Below are positions 37,494-45,888 of a stretch of DNA of 64,000 nt, in pieces (position 1 is the stretch's first letter; every line of letters begins with the position of its first letter). Source of the stretch: Phycisphaerales bacterium (GTDB lineage Bacteria > Planctomycetota > Phycisphaerae > Phycisphaerales > UBA1924); assembly GCA_016741915.1 (NCBI GenBank), contig JACVCS010000002.1, positions 27,900 to 91,899 of the forward strand, in the 5' to 3' direction. Below the pieces are notes generated by a model. The model searched no databases, was not told where the DNA came from, and was given only the letters and a program-made list of their open reading frames with translations. The position numbers were made by a program, and so were the translations under genes.

Positions 37494-37571
37494 ACAACAC
37501 GCGTTGCTCGTGCCGCGGGGCGATGGGTCGGTCTGGATGGTGACGGTTCACACGCACGCCGAGGAGCATGC

Positions 37572-38432
37572 ATGATCACGCTGACGGACGTGCGGAAGAG
37601 CTTCGGGAATGTGCCGGCGGTGAACGGGCTGAGCCTGTCGGTGCGCAAGGGCGAGGTGCTGGGGCTCCTGGGGCCCAACGGCGCGGGCAAGTCGACGACC
37701 ATCGCGATGATCGTCGGCGTGTTGAAGCCCGACGGCGGGCGTGTGACGCTCAACCACGACGGGAAAGAGCACGATCCGAACGATCAGCGTGCGCGGTCGC
37801 TCATCGGGCTGGCACCGCAGAGCCTGGCGCTTTACGACGAGCTTTCGGCGTTGGAGAACCTGAGTTTCTTCGGCTCGCTGTACGGGCTGACGGGCAGAGT
37901 GCTGCGTGAGCGGTGTGATGTGGCGCTGGAGCGCGTGGGGCTGAGCGATCGGCGCGACCATCGCTCGGGGACGTTCTCGGGCGGCATGAAACGCCGGTTG
38001 AATCTCGCGGCGGCGATCCTGCACGATCCTGAGCTTGTGCTGATGGACGAGCCGACCGCGGGCGTGGACCCGCAGTCGCGCAACGCGATCTTCGAGATTG
38101 TCGAAGGCTTGAAATCCAAGGGCAAAACGATCGTCTACTCCACGCACTACATGGAAGAAGCCCAGAGACTCTGCGACCGCGTGGCGATCATCGACCGCGG
38201 CACGCTGCTGGCGCTCGACACGGTACCGACGCTTGTGAAAGCCCACGGCGGGCACAGCACCGTGCGCGTCCTGCACGCTGGAAATGCGCACGAACAGATC
38301 ACACAGACCGACCGGCCGCTGGAGGTGCTCTCGGCGGCGCTGAGCACAGGCAATGTGCAATCGGCGACGATCGACTCGCCCGACCTTGAGAGGGTTTTTC
38401 TCAACTTGACCGGGCGGAGCCTTCGCGACTGA
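37572..38432 (+). CDS. ABC-2 type exporter, ATP-binding subunit (NatA/DrrA-like)
   Basis: A 286-residue ATPase. Walker A is LGPNGAGKSTT, the Q-loop region IGLAPQSLALYDELSALENL, the signature FSGGMKRRLNLAAAIL, Walker B LVLMDEPTAGVD, and the H-loop IVYSTHYMEEAQ. The C-terminal ~60 residues form the small domain seen in NatA/DrrA/CcmA-type exporters. It is coupled to the permease gene by a TGATG overlap (stop 38430-38432, start 38432), so the two make a complete exporter. The exported substrate is unknown: ions, lipids or drugs are all known for the family. The start is 11 bp after the sequence GAGGAGC. Confidence 0.93.
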   Translation: MITLTDVRKSFGNVPAVNGLSLSVRKGEVLGLLGPNGAGKSTTIAMIVGVLKPDGGRVTLNHDGKEHDPNDQRARSLIGLAPQSLALYDELSALENLSFFGSLYGLTGRVLRERCDVALERVGLSDRRDHRSGTFSGGMKRRLNLAAAILHDPELVLMDEPTAGVDPQSRNAIFEIVEGLKSKGKTIVYSTHYMEEAQRLCDRVAIIDRGTLLALDTVPTLVKAHGGHSTVRVLHAGNAHEQITQTDRPLEVLSAALSTGNVQSATIDSPDLERVFLNLTGRSLRD

Positions 38433-39787
38433 TGATTGTGCCGGTTCGCACCTCAGAAACGGAAGAAGACGCGATGCCATCCATTCTGGCCATGATCCGC
38501 AAAGACGTGAAACTGCTGCTGCGCGACCGCGCATCGGCGTTCTTTGCGTTCGTTTTCCCGGTACTGTTCGCGATTTTCTTCGGGTATGTCTTCTCCGGCG
38601 GCGGCGGAGGAGGCAAAGCCCTGCAGATCGCCTGCGTCGACGAAGACCAGAGCGAGGCATCGCAACGGTTTGTTCAAGCCCTCAAGAACAACGCAGACCT
38701 GCAGGTCACTGACATCGCAAGCGAGGAGCAGGCGACGAAGGCCGTGCTCACACGGCAGCAGGTCGCGTTCGTGCACATCCTCAAAGGCTTCGGCGCGGCT
38801 CAGGACGGGTTCATCTCCACGGGAAAAGGCGGCGGCATCACCATCGGCATCGATCCCTCGCGACAGGCCGAGACGGGGTGGATTCAGGGCCTTGTCCAAC
38901 AGGCGGCGTACACGCAGCTCTTCGGCTCGTTCTCCGATCCGAAGGTGATGCGGCGTCAACTCGAATCGGCCCGCGCGTCGCTGAACACATCCGACATCAA
39001 CCCGGCGCAGAAGCTCATTTTCTCGCAGCTCTTCAGCAGCGTCGAATCGCTCAGCGGCTCGGTCTCGGCGCTCGGGACTGCAACCGACAACGCGCAGGGC
39101 GGCTCGCAACAGTCCAGCGCCGGGGGCTTCCAGCCCGTGCAGGTCACCACACAAAGTGTTCAAGCGAAGCGCGACCTGCCGAGCGATCCCTTCGCGGTGA
39201 GTTTCCCGCAAGGCATCATCTGGGGGATCATGGGGTGCGCGATGGGCTTCGCCGCCTCGTTCGCGGGTGAACGCACCAGCGGCACGTTTCTGCGGCTGTG
39301 TGCCGCACCGCTGACGCCCAGACGGATTCTTCTGGCGAAGGGTCTCGCCAGCGGTTTGGTCATGCTCGTTGTCAGCGGGGTGATGCTGCTGATGGCGGTG
39401 GTGGTCTTCAAGGTTCAGATCCCCAGCTACCCGATCATGGCGGGGTGCCTGCTGGTGGTGACGCTGGCGTTTGTTGGGATCATGATGTTCGCCGCGAGCG
39501 TCGGCAAGAGCGAAGCGGCGACGAACCGCGCCGGGTGGGCGATCATGATGTGCCTGGCGATGCTGGGCGGGGCGGCGGTGCCGCTGTTTGTGATGCCGCC
39601 GCTGGTGCGGGACCTGAGCGTGATCAGCCCGATCCGCTGGGCGATGCTGGTGCTGGAGGGCGGCGTGTGGCGCGGGTGGAGTTTCACCGATCAGTCGATG
39701 CTCGTGCCCATGGCGGTGCTGCTGGGGATCGCGGTGGTCGGTGCCTCGGCGGGGATGGCGCTCGTTCAGCGGCAGGCACGGGCGTAA
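38432..39787 (+). CDS. ABC-2 type transporter permease
   Basis: A 451-residue permease partner of the preceding ATPase. One membrane helix lies near the N-terminus (ASAFFAFVFPVLFAIFFGYV, about 33-55). A large extracytoplasmic loop of about 200 residues follows, with substrate-binding character and a Gln/Ser-rich stretch. Five more helices run from about residue 265 to the end, including MGCAMGFAASFAGERTSGTF, with the conserved E-R-x-x-G-T. The translationally coupled ATG at 38432 is used; ATG at 38474 with GGAAGAAG upstream is equally good and removes 14 polar residues. The YhgE/DrrB-like layout fits ABC-2 exporters. Confidence 0.88.
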   Translation: MIVPVRTSETEEDAMPSILAMIRKDVKLLLRDRASAFFAFVFPVLFAIFFGYVFSGGGGGGKALQIACVDEDQSEASQRFVQALKNNADLQVTDIASEEQATKAVLTRQQVAFVHILKGFGAAQDGFISTGKGGGITIGIDPSRQAETGWIQGLVQQAAYTQLFGSFSDPKVMRRQLESARASLNTSDINPAQKLIFSQLFSSVESLSGSVSALGTATDNAQGGSQQSSAGGFQPVQVTTQSVQAKRDLPSDPFAVSFPQGIIWGIMGCAMGFAASFAGERTSGTFLRLCAAPLTPRRILLAKGLASGLVMLVVSGVMLLMAVVVFKVQIPSYPIMAGCLLVVTLAFVGIMMFAASVGKSEAATNRAGWAIMMCLAMLGGAAVPLFVMPPLVRDLSVISPIRWAMLVLEGGVWRGWSFTDQSMLVPMAVLLGIAVVGASAGMALVQRQARA

Positions 39788-39847
39788 CGCCGACCACCAT
39801 CGACATGATTGCCTCGATTTGACCTTGCACAACGACGATCGCGTCTG

Positions 39848-39898
39848 CACTCGCGACTCAACGCTGGCGTCTCGCGTCTCGCGACTCGCGACTTTCAC
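39848..39898 (-). repeat. Heptamer array AGTCGCG, copy 2 (inverted)
   Basis: On the minus strand the units read AGTCGCG twice, AGACGCG, AGACGCC, AGCGTTG, AGTCGCG. It overlaps the stop codon of the adenosyltransferase gene and lies in the convergent gap after the permease gene. Confidence 0.75.
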
Positions 39899-40506
39899 TG
39901 CACCACGTGCGGGCGGTTCTGACCCGGTACCCACAGCACGTCCCCCGCGCCGTGGTCGTTCGCCACACGTGACAGCACGAAGAGCAGATCGCTCAGACGA
40001 TTCAAGTACTTCACGCACTCAGGCCCCGTCGTCTGCGGCTCTTCACTCATCAGCGACACAACGCACCGCTCGGCCCTTCGCACCACCGTCCGCGCCACGT
40101 GCATCGCCGCGGCGAGCGGACTGCCCCCGGGCAGCACGAAACTGTTCAGCGGCTTCAGGTCTTCGTTGAAGGTGTCGATGGCTTGCTCCAGCCGGCGGGT
40201 CTGGGCCTCGGTGATGCGCAGCCGCTCGCCGGGCTTCTCGTTCTTCTCGGGCGGGCAGCACAGGTCGGCGCCGACATCGAACAAGTCGTGCTGGATGGAC
40301 CGCAGCAGGTCGCCGATGCGTTGCGTCGCGGTGCCCGGGGCGGCTTGTGCGCAGAGCGTCACGCAGATGCCGATGGTGGCGTTGGCCTCGTCGACGGTGC
40401 CGTAGGCCTCAACGCGGAGGTGATCTTTCTGAACGCGTTTGCCATCGCCCAGCCCGGTGGTGCCCGCGTCGCCTGTTTTGGTATAGATTCGGTTGAGCTT
40501 GACCAT
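39895..40506 (-). CDS. Cob(I)alamin adenosyltransferase, PduO type
   Basis: A 203-residue enzyme that transfers the adenosyl group of ATP to cob(I)alamin to make coenzyme B12. The N-terminal ATP loop is RIYTKTGDAGTTGLGDGKRV. The R-V-E-A-Y-G-T-V-D-E segment and FVLPGGSPLAAAMHVARTVV, then RRAERCVVSL, are the PduO/MMAB hallmarks, ending in NRLSDLLFVLSRVAN. The length is typical for a single-domain PduO ATR. ATG at 40506 is clear. Its 3' end overlaps the heptamer array. No other cobalamin gene is nearby; adenosylcobalamin-dependent enzymes are implied elsewhere in the genome. Confidence 0.93.
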   Translation of the reverse strand: MVKLNRIYTKTGDAGTTGLGDGKRVQKDHLRVEAYGTVDEANATIGICVTLCAQAAPGTATQRIGDLLRSIQHDLFDVGADLCCPPEKNEKPGERLRITEAQTRRLEQAIDTFNEDLKPLNSFVLPGGSPLAAAMHVARTVVRRAERCVVSLMSEEPQTTGPECVKYLNRLSDLLFVLSRVANDHGAGDVLWVPGQNRPHVVQ

Positions 40507-40647
40507 GGGTGATCGTTGGCACGCCGAAACGCTCGCGTCGGTGGATCTCCGCAGGGCGTAACCGCGGTCGAAATGACGGTCGGGTTGGCGGTCGCGCTGA
40601 AAGTCGAGAAATGTCACCCCGACCAATCGGTCATACGCTCTCGTGCC

Positions 40648-42600
40648 GTGGCGACGCACAAACCAAACAACCCGCCGCAGTCTTCCGGCTCACACACGCA
40701 AACGCACGCGCCGGAGCGTTCGATCGCGCCCGGCTCGCCTGTGCGTGTGTTGGCCGATACGTCGAACGCAACGACAGGCAGCCACACGCACGCCGCTGGC
40801 ATGACGCTCCTTCCCGCGCGCGGCCTGACACGTCGGTGGGTCTATCGCACGGGGATTGATGCCGCCACGCCCATGGAGCAGACGCCCGACGCGCTCGCAC
40901 GCCGGCTCCTGCACGCGCGGGGGATGCACGACGCCGACGAGCTTGATCGTTTCCTCAACCCGCGCCTGACGCACCTGCACGACCCGTCGCTGATCCCGGG
41001 GATGCATACCGCCGCCCGGCGCTTGCTCGACGCCCTTCGCGCCCGCGAGCCGATCGTCATCTACGGCGATTACGACGTCGACGGCATCACCTCCACCGCC
41101 ATTCTCTACCACCTCTTCAAGCACCTTCAGCCCGAAGCGCCCATCTCGACCTATGTCCCCCACCGCCTCGACGAAGGCTACGGCCTGAACACCCACGCGG
41201 TCGAAGAACTCGCCCAGCGCGGCGCGAAGGTCATCGTCACCGTCGACTGCGGCGTCACCGCCATCGCTCAGGCCAAGCGCGCCCGCGAGCTGGGCGTGGA
41301 CCTGATCATCACCGATCACCACAACCCGCCCGTGACGATGGAGGAACTGCCCGACGCCTTCGCGGTCGTGCACCCGCGCCGACCGGATTCCAGCTACCCG
41401 TTCGGCGAGCTCTGCGGCGCGGGCGTTGCGTACAAGCTCGCCTGGGCGATGTCCGTGCTCGATTCGTCTTCAGGCCGAGCGGGGGAGAGCACGCGGGCGC
41501 TGCTGATCGACAGTCTGGCCTTCGCGGCCCTCGGCTCGATCGCCGACGTGGTGCCGCTGATCGGCGAGAATCGCGTGATCACGCGTTTCGGGCTGGAGCG
41601 GATCCGCTCGACGAAGAACATCGGGCTGCGTGCGTTGATCGATGCCGCGGGTTTGGGCGGGTCGAAGGTCGACAGTTTCGACGTGGGTTTCAAGCTCGCG
41701 CCGAGGCTCAACGCCAGCGGGCGCATGGCCCACGCGGAACAAGCGGTGGAGCTCTTCACCACCGCCGACACCTCACGCGCGGCGGAGATCGCCGAGTTTC
41801 TCGAGCAGCAGAACCGTCAACGCCGCGCGGTGGAGGATCAGATCCTCCGCGAGGCCATCGAGATGGCGCAGACGCAGGGCATGACGCGCGAAGATCGTCG
41901 TGCGATCGTCCTCGCAAGCGAGAACTGGCACGCGGGCGTTGTCGGCATCGTCTGCTCGCGATTGGTCGAGCGCTTCGGCCGCCCGGCAATCCTGCTGCAC
42001 ACGCACGACGGCATCTCGCACGGCTCGGGCCGATCGATCGAGGGGTTCAACCTGCACGGCGCCTTGCAGGCGTGCGCCGAGCACCTGACGAAGTTCGGCG
42101 GGCACGATATGGCCGCGGGTTTATCGCTCGATCCCGCGAAGGTCAACGCCTTTGTCGAGTCGTTCATCGCCTTCGCAACCTCGCAGATCCCCGCTGAGAA
42201 CCTCACGCGCGAGCTGCACATCGACTGCACCGCGCAGGCGCACGAACTGACGCCGTTGAGCGTTGCGCAGCTCGATCGCCTCGCGCCCTTCGGCCGGGGC
42301 AATCCCTCGCCAACGCTGCTGCTCCGCAACCTCGTTCTCGCCGCCCCGCCCACGCCGCTGGGCAAGACGGGCGAGCACCTTGCATTGACCGTGCGCGACG
42401 CGAACGGCGCGCCGCCGCGAGGGGTGAACGGTTTGAGCGCGCCGAGCAAGCTCTACCGCCTGGTCGCCTGGCGCTGGGGTGAGCACCGCGCCAAGCTCGT
42501 GACATCTTCACGCTTCGACGCGGTGGTCAAGCCTTCAATCTCGACCTTCTCCGGCTCGCCCACCGTCGAGCCCGAGCTGATCGATCTGGCTTTTCGCTGA
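40648..42600 (+). CDS. recJ: Single-stranded-DNA-specific exonuclease RecJ
   Basis: A 650-residue DHH-family 5'-3' exonuclease for recombination and repair. Motif I is IYGDYDVDGITSTAI, motif II VTVDCGVTAI, the DHH motif IITDHHNPP, motif IV is in IDSLAFAALGSIADVVPL, and the DHHA1 domain has GISHGSGRSIEGFNLHGAL and KFGGHDMAAGLSL. A C-terminal OB-fold follows. The first ~55 residues from the GTG at 40648 are His/Thr/Ser-rich and unlike RecJ. An ATG at 40801, just before LLPARGLTRRWVYR, may be the true start. It is divergent from the cobalamin gene. Confidence 0.92.
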   Translation: MATHKPNNPPQSSGSHTQTHAPERSIAPGSPVRVLADTSNATTGSHTHAAGMTLLPARGLTRRWVYRTGIDAATPMEQTPDALARRLLHARGMHDADELDRFLNPRLTHLHDPSLIPGMHTAARRLLDALRAREPIVIYGDYDVDGITSTAILYHLFKHLQPEAPISTYVPHRLDEGYGLNTHAVEELAQRGAKVIVTVDCGVTAIAQAKRARELGVDLIITDHHNPPVTMEELPDAFAVVHPRRPDSSYPFGELCGAGVAYKLAWAMSVLDSSSGRAGESTRALLIDSLAFAALGSIADVVPLIGENRVITRFGLERIRSTKNIGLRALIDAAGLGGSKVDSFDVGFKLAPRLNASGRMAHAEQAVELFTTADTSRAAEIAEFLEQQNRQRRAVEDQILREAIEMAQTQGMTREDRRAIVLASENWHAGVVGIVCSRLVERFGRPAILLHTHDGISHGSGRSIEGFNLHGALQACAEHLTKFGGHDMAAGLSLDPAKVNAFVESFIAFATSQIPAENLTRELHIDCTAQAHELTPLSVAQLDRLAPFGRGNPSPTLLLRNLVLAAPPTPLGKTGEHLALTVRDANGAPPRGVNGLSAPSKLYRLVAWRWGEHRAKLVTSSRFDAVVKPSISTFSGSPTVEPELIDLAFR

Positions 42601-42669
42601 TTCGCGATCATCTGATAGGTTCGCACACGCACGAACGCACCGACCCGCACCCGCACACACCTTCTCACC

Positions 42670-43737
42670 ATGAACACCTCCGTCCCCGTCGCCATCCTGG
42701 GCCCCACCGGCTATACCGGGCTCGAACTGCTCGAACTGCTCGCCAATCACCCGCGCATGCACGCGGCCTACCTCGCCTCCGCACGCCCAGAACCCATCGA
42801 CATCACCCGCGAATTCCCTCGCCTTTGCGATCGGCTCGATTCGACAACCCCGGCGCTCACCAAACCCATCGATCACGACGCCATCGCCCGCGCGTGCAAG
42901 CTCGCCTTCCTCTGCCTGCCTCACGACGCCGCCATAGCCCACACCCCACCGCTGCTTGATCGCGGCGTGAAAGTCGTCGACCTTTCCGCGGCGTACCGCA
43001 TCAAAGACCCCGCGACGTACCACTCCGCCTACGCACACCACCACACCGACCTGAACAACCTCGCCCACGCAATCTACGGCCTGCCCGAACTCAACCGCGC
43101 CGCGATCCGCAGCGCCATGCTCGTTGCCAATCCCGGGTGTTATCCAACCGCCGCCGCCCTGGCCCTCGCGCCGTTCATCCGCGCTGGTCTCATCGAGCCC
43201 GGCACGATCGTCATCAACGCCGCCAGCGGCGTGAGTGGCGCCGGACGCGAACCGAAGCCCCACACCACGCTCGTCGAGGCGGGCGACAACTTCTCTACCT
43301 ACGCCCTGGGCACGCACCGCCACGAGCCCGAGATCGAGCAGACGCTCGCCAGCATCACACCCGCCGGCAGCGGCGCGCCGGGCGTGCTCTTCCTGCCGCA
43401 CCTTCTGCCCATCGAACGCGGCATCCTTGAGACCATCACCGCCGTGCCCAGCGCCACGGCTCAATCGATGGACCAGCAAGCCCTGACGAACGTGCTGAGC
43501 GAGGCGTACCGCAGCGAACCGTTCGTGGTCGTGCGAAGTGACGCACCAACCCTTCGTGATGTGCAGCGCACCAACCGCGTGCACCTGAGCGTGAAGCTGC
43601 TTCCCGCGAAGGGCCCGCGCCCGTCTCGGTTGATCATCGTCGCGGCGATCGACAACCTCACCAAGGGCGCCAGCGGGCAGGCGCTGCAGAACGCCAACCT
43701 GATGCTCGGGCTTGATGAGCATCTGGGTCTGCGTTGA
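42670..43737 (+). CDS. argC: N-acetyl-gamma-glutamyl-phosphate reductase
   Basis: A 355-residue NADPH-dependent enzyme for the third step of arginine synthesis, reducing N-acetylglutamyl phosphate to the semialdehyde. The N-terminal Rossmann motif is ILGPTGYTGLELLELL, the VVDLSAAYRIKD strand follows, and the catalytic cysteine lies in VANPGCYPTAAALAL near residue 157. Further family segments are INAASGVSGAGREPK, THRHEPEIEQ and FLPHLLPIERGIL. The length is normal for the type 1 enzyme. No other arg genes are adjacent, so the pathway genes are dispersed. ATG at 42670 follows an 8-base CA-rich leader without a clear SD. Confidence 0.95.
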   Translation: MNTSVPVAILGPTGYTGLELLELLANHPRMHAAYLASARPEPIDITREFPRLCDRLDSTTPALTKPIDHDAIARACKLAFLCLPHDAAIAHTPPLLDRGVKVVDLSAAYRIKDPATYHSAYAHHHTDLNNLAHAIYGLPELNRAAIRSAMLVANPGCYPTAAALALAPFIRAGLIEPGTIVINAASGVSGAGREPKPHTTLVEAGDNFSTYALGTHRHEPEIEQTLASITPAGSGAPGVLFLPHLLPIERGILETITAVPSATAQSMDQQALTNVLSEAYRSEPFVVVRSDAPTLRDVQRTNRVHLSVKLLPAKGPRPSRLIIVAAIDNLTKGASGQALQNANLMLGLDEHLGLR

Positions 43738-43798
43738 TCGATTCACGCATCGGGGCCTTCGGCGGCAGGGCCCTCCAGAGCCGTGCGCTCAGACGCAT

Positions 43799-44887
43799 TC
43801 ACAACTTCGGTGCCTCACCGGTCCAACCGAACGCGTGCGTGAAGGCCGCCTTCTGACACCGGGCCATTTCGGCAAACGAGAGCACTTCATTCACCAAGAG
43901 GCTTTCGTATTCGTGCGGCAGGCGCACGCCGTGCATGCCGCTGTTGTCGGTGCAGATGGCGATATCCACGCCCGCGTCGAAGCAGCGTGAGAAGACCTCG
44001 CGCAGCTCCTCGGTGCGTTTGAGCGTGCCGGTCTTGAGGTAGCTTGTCGGGCAGACTTCAAGGCACTGCCCGCGCTTCGCCATGGCTTTGAGCAAGCCGG
44101 GCCTTTGCAGCGGGATCTGGATGCCGTGTCCAACGCGGTCGAGCATGGGCAGGACTTTCTCTCGCCGACGCAGACCAACGCCGCTGATCCCGGTGGCGGT
44201 TTCAAAGAGGTGCGCGGTGGTGTGTAGGCCGCGGTTCTTCGCGAGCTTGAACAGCGGGCCAACCTCGCGCAGCATGCCGTCGTAAAGCCGATCAGGCCCA
44301 GCGAGATCGACCGCGACGACTTCGCCGCGACGGTCCGCCGCGAGTTCGACGATCCGCCGATTCACCGCGGGGCTCAGCGTGCTGTGCATGCACAGAACCT
44401 GCTTGAAGATCAGCGGATAGGTCTTCGTCGCCGCCATCGCGGCCATCGACACCGCTTCGACGACTTCCTCCATCTGAGCCAGCCGCGCACGCTCATCCAG
44501 CCCCGAGTCCGTCCGGAACCAAGGCGTGTGCCGAAGCTCCATATACGCGAGGTTGTCGAACAAAACCGCCCCACGCACCAGCCGCTGCACGAAGTACGGG
44601 ATCGAGTCCAGCCTCTGCACGTGCTCAACGAGCTTGTGCATCCGCACATACTCATCGAGCGTGCGCCGGGGCTTGGCGAAGAAGCGTTCCAGCCGCTCAA
44701 CCGTCGGATACCGCTTGAGCAACGGGTGTTTCACGCGGCGGAGGTACGCGTGCAAAATGTTGGGCAAAACCGCCCCGCCCAGATGCAGGTGCAACTCCGC
44801 AAACCGCCCGCGCGTCACACCCTCACCGACCGGCTTCGCCTCACTCCGCCCCACCTTCGCCTTCGCTCGCACGCTCGCCCTGCTCAT
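43799..44887 (-). CDS. Adenosine-deaminase-family amidohydrolase, altered active-site aspartate pair
   Basis: A 362-residue zinc enzyme of the adenosine/adenine/aminodeoxyfutalosine deaminase family. The metal H-x-H is in FAELHLHLGGAVLPN. The AVDLAGPD strand, the H-x-x-E in HTTAHLFE, the histidine in DRVGHGIQI, the CPTSYLKTG segment (usually CPTSN) and the metal aspartate in CTDNSGMHG follow in order. Canonical adenosine deaminases have two aspartates (TDDP); here the second is Asn. That residue contacts the purine, so the substrate may not be adenosine. ATG at 44887 is used; another lies four codons upstream. Confidence 0.82.
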   Translation of the reverse strand: MSRASVRAKAKVGRSEAKPVGEGVTRGRFAELHLHLGGAVLPNILHAYLRRVKHPLLKRYPTVERLERFFAKPRRTLDEYVRMHKLVEHVQRLDSIPYFVQRLVRGAVLFDNLAYMELRHTPWFRTDSGLDERARLAQMEEVVEAVSMAAMAATKTYPLIFKQVLCMHSTLSPAVNRRIVELAADRRGEVVAVDLAGPDRLYDGMLREVGPLFKLAKNRGLHTTAHLFETATGISGVGLRRREKVLPMLDRVGHGIQIPLQRPGLLKAMAKRGQCLEVCPTSYLKTGTLKRTEELREVFSRCFDAGVDIAICTDNSGMHGVRLPHEYESLLVNEVLSFAEMARCQKAAFTHAFGWTGEAPKL

Positions 44888-44995
44888 GGCGCGGAGCATA
44901 GCGGACGGCCCACCACTCTGCCTTCACACATGACCACCCACAGCCCCCACCACCCCCCACCACCCGCACGACTCTCGACCTACGCTCGCTGAATC

Positions 44996-45763
44996 ATGGG
45001 TCTCGCCCGAAACGTCCTCAGCTCGTTCGCCAAGCCCCTGGGCTATCGCGTGGTCCGCGCGAAGGAGGCCCCGCCCGCCGACCACGACCTTGAGCCCGAG
45101 TTCAAAGCCATCCTGAAGCTCTGCGCACCGTTCACCATGACCAGCCAAGAGCGCATGTACGCCCTCTGGCAGAGCGTCCGCTACGCCATCAACCGGAACA
45201 TCCCGGGTGACTTCGTCGAATGCGGCGTCTGGAAGGGCGGCTCCGCGATGCTCATCGCCCACACGCTCAACCAACTCAACGTCGCCGACCGCACCATCTG
45301 GCTCTACGACACCTTCGAGGGCATGAGCACCCCGACCGAAAAAGACGTCCGCGCCCACGACGGCGAGGTCATCACCCCGCAGCGCCTGCAAGAGCTCATC
45401 AGCAGCGACGAAGCCTGGAAGAGCCTGGCGCAGCCGCTGGACGCGGTGAAGGCCGCCCTCGCCAGCACGGGCTACCCCGTCGATCGTTTGAAGTTCATCA
45501 AGGGCAAGGTCGAGCAGACGATCCCCGCGCAGTGCCCGGACCGCATCGCCCTGCTGCGCCTCGACACCGACTGGTACGAAAGCACGCGCCACGAGCTCGT
45601 GCACCTCTACCCACGCCTTCAACCCGGCGCTCCGCTCATCATCGACGACTACGGCTATTGGCAAGGCGCCCGCGACGCCGTCGACGAATACCTCAAGCAG
45701 AACAACATCCACCTGCTTCTCAACCGCATCGACCAGACCGGCCGCCTCGCGATCAAGCCCTAA
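44996..45763 (+). CDS. TylF/MycF-like SAM-dependent O-methyltransferase
   Basis: A 255-residue protein of the TylF/MycF/NovP methyltransferase family. The SAM-binding start is GDFVECGVWKGGSAMLIAHT, followed by WLYDTFEGMSTPTE. The metal-binding and catalytic region LLRLDTDWYESTRHELVHLY precedes APLIIDDYGYWQGARDAVDE, with the paired aspartates expected to hold Mg2+. The family methylates sugar hydroxyls in macrolide and aminocoumarin synthesis and also surface polysaccharides. With no antibiotic cluster here, a glycan or lipid target is more likely, which is inference. A terminator follows directly. Confidence 0.88.
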   Translation: MGLARNVLSSFAKPLGYRVVRAKEAPPADHDLEPEFKAILKLCAPFTMTSQERMYALWQSVRYAINRNIPGDFVECGVWKGGSAMLIAHTLNQLNVADRTIWLYDTFEGMSTPTEKDVRAHDGEVITPQRLQELISSDEAWKSLAQPLDAVKAALASTGYPVDRLKFIKGKVEQTIPAQCPDRIALLRLDTDWYESTRHELVHLYPRLQPGAPLIIDDYGYWQGARDAVDEYLKQNNIHLLLNRIDQTGRLAIKP

Positions 45764-45778
45764 ACTCACCATTCAGAG

Positions 45779-45813
45779 CCGTCGACTTCAGTCGACGGTT
45801 CTTCTCTCTTTCG
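45779..45813 (+). terminator. Rho-independent terminator after the methyltransferase gene
   Basis: Stem CCGTCGAC / GTCGACGG, loop TTCA, then TTCTTCTCTCTTTC; preceded by CAGAG. Confidence 0.8.
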
Positions 45814-45888
45814 TTCCCTCATTTTTCGATTCAATCGTGCCACTTACGCATCGCATCAAACCCTTCACGCATCCCTGAGACCCCAACC

